Of a stretch of 64,000 nt of DNA, positions 58,879 to 64,000 are shown one piece after another. Position 1 is the stretch's first letter. Each line of letters opens with the position of its first letter. Under the pieces are notes generated by a model, which saw only the letters and a list, made by a program, of their open reading frames with translations, did no database searches and was not told where the DNA came from. Where the stretch lies: positions 62,001-126,000 of the forward strand of contig NZ_FNNE01000011.1 of the NCBI RefSeq assembly GCF_900106945.1. Reading direction: 5' to 3'. Origin of the DNA: Marinobacter mobilis (lineage in GTDB: Bacteria > Pseudomonadota > Gammaproteobacteria > Pseudomonadales > Oleiphilaceae). Both the position numbers and the translations under genes were made by a program.

Positions 58879-59952
58879 ATGAACCAGAATACGACCACCA
58901 CGGAGGCTGGCGCTGTGGGCAGGGATGAGGCCGAGCGCATCGCCATCATTCAGAAAACAATAAAAGAGCGGGGCGACGCCTTGCGGACCCGTTACCCTGT
59001 TCTCGGGCGCCAAAACCTGGTGGGTATGGCGATATTCCTCATCGCCGTCGGTGGTGTGCTGGTGTCTGGCTGGGCCTACTGGCAGGGGCTGATCAGTGCC
59101 TGGCTGTGTATCCCTCTGGTCGCCTTCTTTACGTCCCTGCTGCACGAGCTCGAACACGATCTGATCCACTGGCAGTACTTCAAGAAGCAGAAGGCGGTAC
59201 ACAACCTGATGCTGCTGGTCATCTGGGCCCTGCGCCCGGGCACCATCAACCCCTGGATTCGCCGTAAACTGCATTTCCTGCATCACAAGGTATCCGGCAC
59301 CGAGCAGGACATGGAAGAACGGGGCATTGGTAACGGCCAGAACTTCGGCCCGTTGCGCTGGTTCATCATGCTGGACACCTACGCCGGCAACCTGCTCAAG
59401 GCCCTGATCATCACACCCCGTGGCAGCAAGGCCAAGCGAGTGGGGCGCATTCTCATGGCGAACTTTCCGTTCCCACTGATCTGCGCCACGCTCTGGTACG
59501 GGTGGCTGGGCTATACCCTAGTGAACGGGGTTGCCGCCATGGCCGGGGTCGCGGTTGCCTGGTCTGCGGATGTCGTGGCCACCATGGGGTGGGTCCAGAA
59601 TCTTGTGGTGGTGCTGATTGCGCCGTTCTACCTGCGCTCCTTCTGCCTCAACTTCATCAGTTCCAACATGCATTACTACGGTGACGTGGGGTCCCTGATG
59701 CAGCAAACCCAGGTGCTCAACCGCTGGTACTTCTGGCCATTCCAGCTGTTCTGCTTCAATTTCGGCAGCACCCATGGCATCCACCATTTTGTCGTCGGCG
59801 AGCCGTTCTACATTCGCCAGCTGACCGCCCCTGTCGCCCACCGGGTCATGCGTGAACAGGGGGTGAGATTCAACGATGTGGGTACGTTCGCGCGGGTGAA
59901 CCGGTATCACCGCAGTGCAGTGGCCCGATCACCGGAGCTGGTGGCCCAGTGA
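58879..59952 (+). CDS. Membrane fatty acid desaturase
   Basis: The 357-residue membrane protein has the three histidine boxes of di-iron fatty acid desaturases: HELEHDLIH near residue 91, HFLHHKVSGTEQD near 132, and HGIHHF near 297, with four to five membrane helices. It introduces a double bond into a membrane acyl chain; the position cannot be read. TAGGAGAG is a strong ribosome site. It diverges from an AraC regulator across a palindromic region. Confidence 0.9.
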   Translation: MNQNTTTTEAGAVGRDEAERIAIIQKTIKERGDALRTRYPVLGRQNLVGMAIFLIAVGGVLVSGWAYWQGLISAWLCIPLVAFFTSLLHELEHDLIHWQYFKKQKAVHNLMLLVIWALRPGTINPWIRRKLHFLHHKVSGTEQDMEERGIGNGQNFGPLRWFIMLDTYAGNLLKALIITPRGSKAKRVGRILMANFPFPLICATLWYGWLGYTLVNGVAAMAGVAVAWSADVVATMGWVQNLVVVLIAPFYLRSFCLNFISSNMHYYGDVGSLMQQTQVLNRWYFWPFQLFCFNFGSTHGIHHFVVGEPFYIRQLTAPVAHRVMREQGVRFNDVGTFARVNRYHRSAVARSPELVAQ

Positions 59953-60012
59953 TCGGTGGTCCGATGGGATGAGGCAGGTGTTGAGAGGCCCGGAAGCCTG
60001 AGCAGCCACCGG

Positions 60013-62286
60013 CTACCGGGCGGCTTCCAGCTGCCAGCGCAGCTCCCGCAACGACGGCACGTGACCCAGGCGGGCCAGGGCTTCATCAATCACCGTCAGT
60101 GCCTGCGCGGTCTGACCGGCGGAGTGTAAGGCCACCGCGTAGACATACTGGTAGCGGGCGTTGTCCGGTGCCAGTTCCGCGGCCCGGGCGAGGGACGTGA
60201 CCGCCTCCGTCAGGCGTTGCTGGCGAACCAGCAGCAATCCCAGGCTGTGATTCAGGTCGGCCGAGTCCGGCAGATGCGCCAGCCCCTGGCGAAGTATCTG
60301 CGCGCCGTCTTGTTCGCGGTTCTGGCGGCGATAGAAGTCCGCCAGATTAACGTAGGCGGGCAGCCACGTCGCATCCAGTGCCAGCGCTTCCATGAAATAG
60401 CGTTCCGCTATTACCGGCTCGTCCCGGTCGGCAAAAAACGCGCCCAGGTTAACGTTGGCGGAGGGTGTGTCGGCGTTGTTACGCTGGGACTCCAGATACT
60501 CATCACTGGCGTTGCTGAGTGCGATACGCTCAGACACGGTCAGGTCTGCCCGCGGCACATCGGCCAGGGCTTCTGCCGCAAGCGCCCGCACCACCCGTTC
60601 AGGGTCATCCAGCAGCGGTCGGGCGAGTTGCCAGCGCAGCTCAAGTGGCAGTGGCTGAAGGGCCGTAATGGCGCCGTATCGGACCAACGGGGACTTGTCT
60701 TCGAGCGCCTTGCTGATGGCCTGCAGCGAGTCCTGATTGAGCCAGTTGCGCAGCTCCCGCGCCGCCGTTGCGCGGGCAATGGCGGGCTGACCGGCTTCCT
60801 GCAACAGGGCGGCGAGCTGGTATTGGGCATCGGCCTCACCGGAGCGGGCGGCATGGATGGCATCGGCAAACCGCTGCAGGCCCTTGGGGGGCTCGCCGTA
60901 CCAGCTCACCAGCTGATCCGCTGCCCACTGGGCGGGTTTGTCGTCGTGGCAGTTGGTACACGCATTGGGGGTGCCCAGCGCGACACTCTCATCAGGCCGG
61001 GGAATCCGGAAGCTGTGATCCCGCCGCGGGTCCACCACCATAAAGTTCTTGGCGGGCATGTGGCAGTCCACGCACTCGGCGCCGGCGCTCCCCACTTCGT
61101 GAAAGTGATGGCTCTCGTTGTCGTAGCTGCTGGCGGTATGGCACTGCAGGCACACCCCATTCCCCGGCACCCGCAGTTCCAGGCTATGAGGGTTGTGGCA
61201 GTCGCTGCAGGTGACCCCGGCCTGGTACATGCGGCTCTGGGTAAAGGAGCCGTAGACGTAGACCTCGCCATCAATCTGGCCGTCGGCGTGGTAATTGCCG
61301 GGTTCCAGCAGCGACGGCAGGAAACTGTCCATCAACGGCTGGCCGGTACGGTCATCCTCAAACAGCTGGGCCCGGCGGGAATGGCAGGCCGCACAAACCT
61401 GAATCTCGGTGTCTGTGGTTCGGGCCGGATGCCTGACGGGCTGACCGGTGTTCTCATCGTGCTGCCAGGTCGCACCGTTGCGTTCGTTCAACATGTGGGT
61501 CAGACCCATGCTGAAGTTGTTCAGCTGCTCCCAGCCCGGTTCCTTCTTGGCCCACACCAGATGGTTTGAGGCCGGACCATGGCAGGCCTCACAGGAAACG
61601 TCGATCTCGGACCAGGTCGTGTGATAACTGCGTGTGCTGGCGTCGTAGTTCTTGTCGAGCTGTGTGGAATGGCACTCCGCGCACATGAAGTTCCAGTTCT
61701 GCTGGGCACCGGTCCAGTGCAGCGGGTCGTTATGGGTGATGGCCGCATCCGGGTACAGGTGGAACCAGCGCTGCCCGCCGTTCTCCACCGCGCGGGCATC
61801 CCAGGCGATGTTCAGCGCCTGCAGCCGACCGCCGGGGAACTCGACAAGGTATTGCTGCAAGGGGGTCACACCGAAGGTGTAGAGCACCGGGTAATCCTGC
61901 AGGGTGCCCTCCGGACCGTCGGTGCGGACCATAAAGCGATCACCGCTGCGGTAGAAGGTCGAGGTGATGCCGTTGTACTCAAAGGTTGCCTGATCGAAAT
62001 CGCCGAGCACGGTACCGACGTTGGCCGGTTGCATGGCCAGATCGTGATGAGACCCGGTCCAGCTTTCCACCTGCTCCTGGTGGCAGCCGGCGCAGGTGGT
62101 CCGGCCGACGAACGTGGGTTCGCCGGGGCTCACGACTGCAGTGGCTTGCGCCGGAGATTCTGCGGGGGCTTCGGGAAGTGTCCCATACCAGATGGCCACG
62201 GCGACAAAGAGCACCACCATCAGCGCAGTTGCTAAACGTACCCAGTGGTGCGAATGTTGTTGATTCTGTGACGGTTCCCGTGCCAT
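60013..62286 (-). CDS. Octaheme cytochrome c with HEAT-like and TPR regions
   Basis: The 757-residue protein has an N-terminal membrane anchor and eight CxxCH heme sites in its first two thirds: CAGCH, CAECH, CEACH, CAACH, CSDCH, CLQCH, CVDCH and CTNCH. A HEAT-like helical region (about 520-580) and several TPRs (about 610-757) follow. Heme attachment would be periplasmic. Related proteins are often annotated as multiheme c-type or nitrite reductase-like cytochromes, but no catalytic site is proved. The ATG at 62286 is better placed after AAAGGATA than that at 62295. Confidence 0.88.
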   Translation of the reverse strand: MAREPSQNQQHSHHWVRLATALMVVLFVAVAIWYGTLPEAPAESPAQATAVVSPGEPTFVGRTTCAGCHQEQVESWTGSHHDLAMQPANVGTVLGDFDQATFEYNGITSTFYRSGDRFMVRTDGPEGTLQDYPVLYTFGVTPLQQYLVEFPGGRLQALNIAWDARAVENGGQRWFHLYPDAAITHNDPLHWTGAQQNWNFMCAECHSTQLDKNYDASTRSYHTTWSEIDVSCEACHGPASNHLVWAKKEPGWEQLNNFSMGLTHMLNERNGATWQHDENTGQPVRHPARTTDTEIQVCAACHSRRAQLFEDDRTGQPLMDSFLPSLLEPGNYHADGQIDGEVYVYGSFTQSRMYQAGVTCSDCHNPHSLELRVPGNGVCLQCHTASSYDNESHHFHEVGSAGAECVDCHMPAKNFMVVDPRRDHSFRIPRPDESVALGTPNACTNCHDDKPAQWAADQLVSWYGEPPKGLQRFADAIHAARSGEADAQYQLAALLQEAGQPAIARATAARELRNWLNQDSLQAISKALEDKSPLVRYGAITALQPLPLELRWQLARPLLDDPERVVRALAAEALADVPRADLTVSERIALSNASDEYLESQRNNADTPSANVNLGAFFADRDEPVIAERYFMEALALDATWLPAYVNLADFYRRQNREQDGAQILRQGLAHLPDSADLNHSLGLLLVRQQRLTEAVTSLARAAELAPDNARYQYVYAVALHSAGQTAQALTVIDEALARLGHVPSLRELRWQLEAAR

Positions 62287-62492
62287 GTGAGGCATTATCC
62301 TTTACGGGGAGTGTAGCCGTAACAATCTACCGTCGATTGCCGGAAAAGGGAATTGAGTTGGGCTATCTGGGGCGGGTTTACAGCCATTGCTGCACCCACC
62401 ACAAGGCCGCCCCAGACTTTTGATCCAAACACGCGGCGGGTTCCGGGAGAGCGAGGGAAGGGCAATGAACACCAGAAGGCAGGTTAAATGAA

Positions 62493-63119
62493 ATGAACAG
62501 ACGACAATTTCTCGCCGGGCTGGGTACCGGCCTCGTTGGCATGGCCACGGCACCGGCTCTGCTGGCGGAGGGGCAGTGCTCCCGGCCTATGACCTATCCC
62601 AACGGTTACAGCCTCCGGCAATGCTCCGTTGGGATCCCCAGTCACCTCATGCGCTTTGTGGCGGCTCGCCAACAGAACAGCCAGTGGTGCTGGGCGGCGT
62701 GCATTCAGATGGTGTTCAGAGTGTACGGGTACGATCTGCCGCAAGAGCAGTTGGTAGCGCAGACCTGGGGACGGCTCGTTAACATGCCGGCCTATCCGGG
62801 GCAGATCATGCAGGCGTTAAACCGATCGTATATAGACCGCTCGGGGCGTCGCTTCAGAGCGTCTGGGGATGTCTTAAGTGTGAACGTCAATACCGCAATT
62901 GCGGACCTGTCAAACCGGAGCCCGCTGATTGTTGGTGCGCTCGGGCACGCCACCGTTCTGACGGGCCTGAGCTACACGGAGAGCAACATCGGTGAGCGGC
63001 AGGTGAGCAGTGCCATTGTCCGCGACCCCTGGCCCGGGAAGCCCAGTCGTCGAACCTTGTCGCCCGAAGAGTGGGCCAATATCAACTTTGCCGCAAGAGT
63101 TCGCTGCTTTTCTGCCTGA
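62493..63119 (+). CDS. Secreted papain-like cysteine peptidase, C70-like
   Basis: The 208-residue protein begins with a Tat-type signal (NRRQFL, then a hydrophobic stretch ending in AEG). The mature part has the papain-like catalytic cysteine in QNSQWCWAAC (with the oxyanion-hole Gln), the histidine in GALGHATVLTG, and a VRDPWPG motif near the third catalytic position. This resembles the AvrRpt2/C70 type. The substrate is unknown. A small lipoprotein follows on the same strand. Confidence 0.8.
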   Translation: MNRRQFLAGLGTGLVGMATAPALLAEGQCSRPMTYPNGYSLRQCSVGIPSHLMRFVAARQQNSQWCWAACIQMVFRVYGYDLPQEQLVAQTWGRLVNMPAYPGQIMQALNRSYIDRSGRRFRASGDVLSVNVNTAIADLSNRSPLIVGALGHATVLTGLSYTESNIGERQVSSAIVRDPWPGKPSRRTLSPEEWANINFAARVRCFSA

Positions 63120-63241
63120 CGCAACCCGGTGGCCAGTCTTCTGCAACATTGAAGCGCATTGTCTGCCTACGGTAAGTATCGGGAAAGGATAGCCGTGAGG
63201 GTGCCCCTGGTCGGGCGGCTATTGCATCGAGATCACTTAAC

Positions 63242-63799
63242 ATGAACCTGATCAGTGTATTGCTGGCTGCCTTCCTTCTTGTGGGCTGTGTCTCGACGAC
63301 GGTGCCTGATCGTGATTCAGGCTTCGTCGACGTCGCTAGCCTGAGCGCTTTTGAGGGCTGCTACAAAAACTGTAGCAGTGCTTCGGAAGGTTCTGCTGTG
63401 GCTTGCATGAGCGACATTGTATGGCCACAGGTGTTTGAGACCGGGAACAAACCAGAAGCAATCCTCATCCGGCAGGAAGATAACCGCCGATTAATCGTAT
63501 CCGCGATCTCGGGTGGCATCGTTGCCAAAACCTCCCGGTTTGACGCCGGAAAAGACTTTGATTTTATCAATGGCCGCATAGAACTGGACCGCGAATACCT
63601 GGCGTCTGGGGCCAGTCAGCCCGGAAATGTGTTCATTGGCGTCGGGACTACGCAAACCGTGTTAGGCCTGGACACTGATGGGCAAGGGCGCGTGAGTCAG
63701 TCGGTTGCTTTGGCGGGTACGGGCTTTCTCATCATTCCCGTTGCCGTGGCAGCCACGGACGTGAGCAGGATTGAGCGGTCTGAGAGTCTGTGCGACTGA
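63242..63799 (+). CDS. Small lipoprotein, unknown function
   Basis: The 185-residue protein has a signal peptide with lipobox LLVGC (Cys16), so it should be lipid-anchored in the envelope. A cysteine-containing part (GCYKNCSSASEGSAVACMSD) follows, then a beta-rich body and a C-terminal hydrophobic stretch (GTGFLIIPVAVAATD). I recognise no family. It is 122 bp after the cysteine peptidase on the same strand, and no good ribosome site is seen. Confidence 0.65.
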   Translation: MNLISVLLAAFLLVGCVSTTVPDRDSGFVDVASLSAFEGCYKNCSSASEGSAVACMSDIVWPQVFETGNKPEAILIRQEDNRRLIVSAISGGIVAKTSRFDAGKDFDFINGRIELDREYLASGASQPGNVFIGVGTTQTVLGLDTDGQGRVSQSVALAGTGFLIIPVAVAATDVSRIERSESLCD

Positions 63800-64000
63800 C
63801 ACCTGTTCAGACGTTCTTCCGCAGGCTTCCGTCGAACCGCCGACTCCCGGGTTATGACTGCCGGGAAGGGGTGTTCATAAAAGGACAGAGCGGGGGACAA
63901 GAGGCGCACCCCTTCTGCGGACTGGTAGCGTGCACCAAGACCCCATGACAATATTTATATGTCGTTGACGGCGGCATTATATTGGATGAATAAAAGGAAG
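63800..64000. other. Terminal region, upstream of a gene beyond the window
   Basis: No gene is supported here. The last bases (AAAAGGAAG) look like a ribosome site for a plus-strand gene starting just past the edge. An AT-rich tract (AATATTTATATG) and TTGACG lie before it and could belong to its promoter. Confidence 0.35.

Overview
This 64 kb window is chromosomal DNA of a marine-type gammaproteobacterium, most likely Marinobacter or a close relative. That placement is inferred from gene order and protein character; the window holds no rRNA. Genes are densely packed and mostly housekeeping. I see no integrase, transposase, prophage or CRISPR array. About 57 protein genes and one tRNA can be supported.

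Layout. 1-9.9 kb is a cell-envelope and ribosome-assembly run on the plus strand: proA, nadD, rsfS, rlmH, mrdA, rodA, rlpA, dacA, a ybeD-type gene and lipB. No mltB lies between rodA and rlpA. 9.9-20.6 kb holds a membrane GGDEF cyclase, an ABC1/UbiB-type kinase, a YqaA-type membrane protein, a glutaredoxin, a probable PPi-dependent phosphofructokinase, mpl, ubiX, a long-chain-type acyl-CoA dehydrogenase and a large unknown lipoprotein. 20.7-26.9 kb (minus strand) is a complete second-type F-ATPase operon of the N-ATPase class (beta, epsilon, AtpQ, a, c, b-delta fusion, alpha, gamma). It has no atpR, and it lies at the 3' flank of a tRNA-Leu(CAG).

27.5-35.8 kb is information processing: rnr, rlmB, then rpsF, rpsR, a membrane protein, rplI, dnaB and alr. 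35.8-42.5 kb holds small unknowns, an RmlD-like protein without the usual catalytic residues, an Anr/FNR oxygen regulator, fabB, an Mpo1-like membrane protein with an AraC regulator, a YlqF-type GTPase and a Spy/CpxP-like periplasmic protein. 42.6-49 kb (minus) has an MMPL/RND exporter, a chemoreceptor, lipA (far from lipB) and metY.

49-60 kb is accessory in character. It has two small secreted proteins, one a long charged helix built on 11- and 7-residue repeats, then a membrane-lipid group: AraC regulator / fatty acid hydroxylase, UbiA-type prenyltransferase, RND adaptor and pump, and a second AraC regulator diverging from a fatty acid desaturase. Both AraC intergenic regions carry repeats that look like operators. 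60-63.8 kb has an octaheme cytochrome with HEAT-like and TPR regions, a Tat-type papain-like cysteine peptidase and a small lipoprotein.

No wholly new multi-gene system can be proved from sequence alone. The most unusual items are the N-ATPase variant (no AtpR, alpha-subunit P-loop Lys to Arg, c-subunit Gln to Met), the hendecad/heptad secreted helix, the regulated lipid-modification cluster, and the secreted peptidase next to an orphan lipoprotein.
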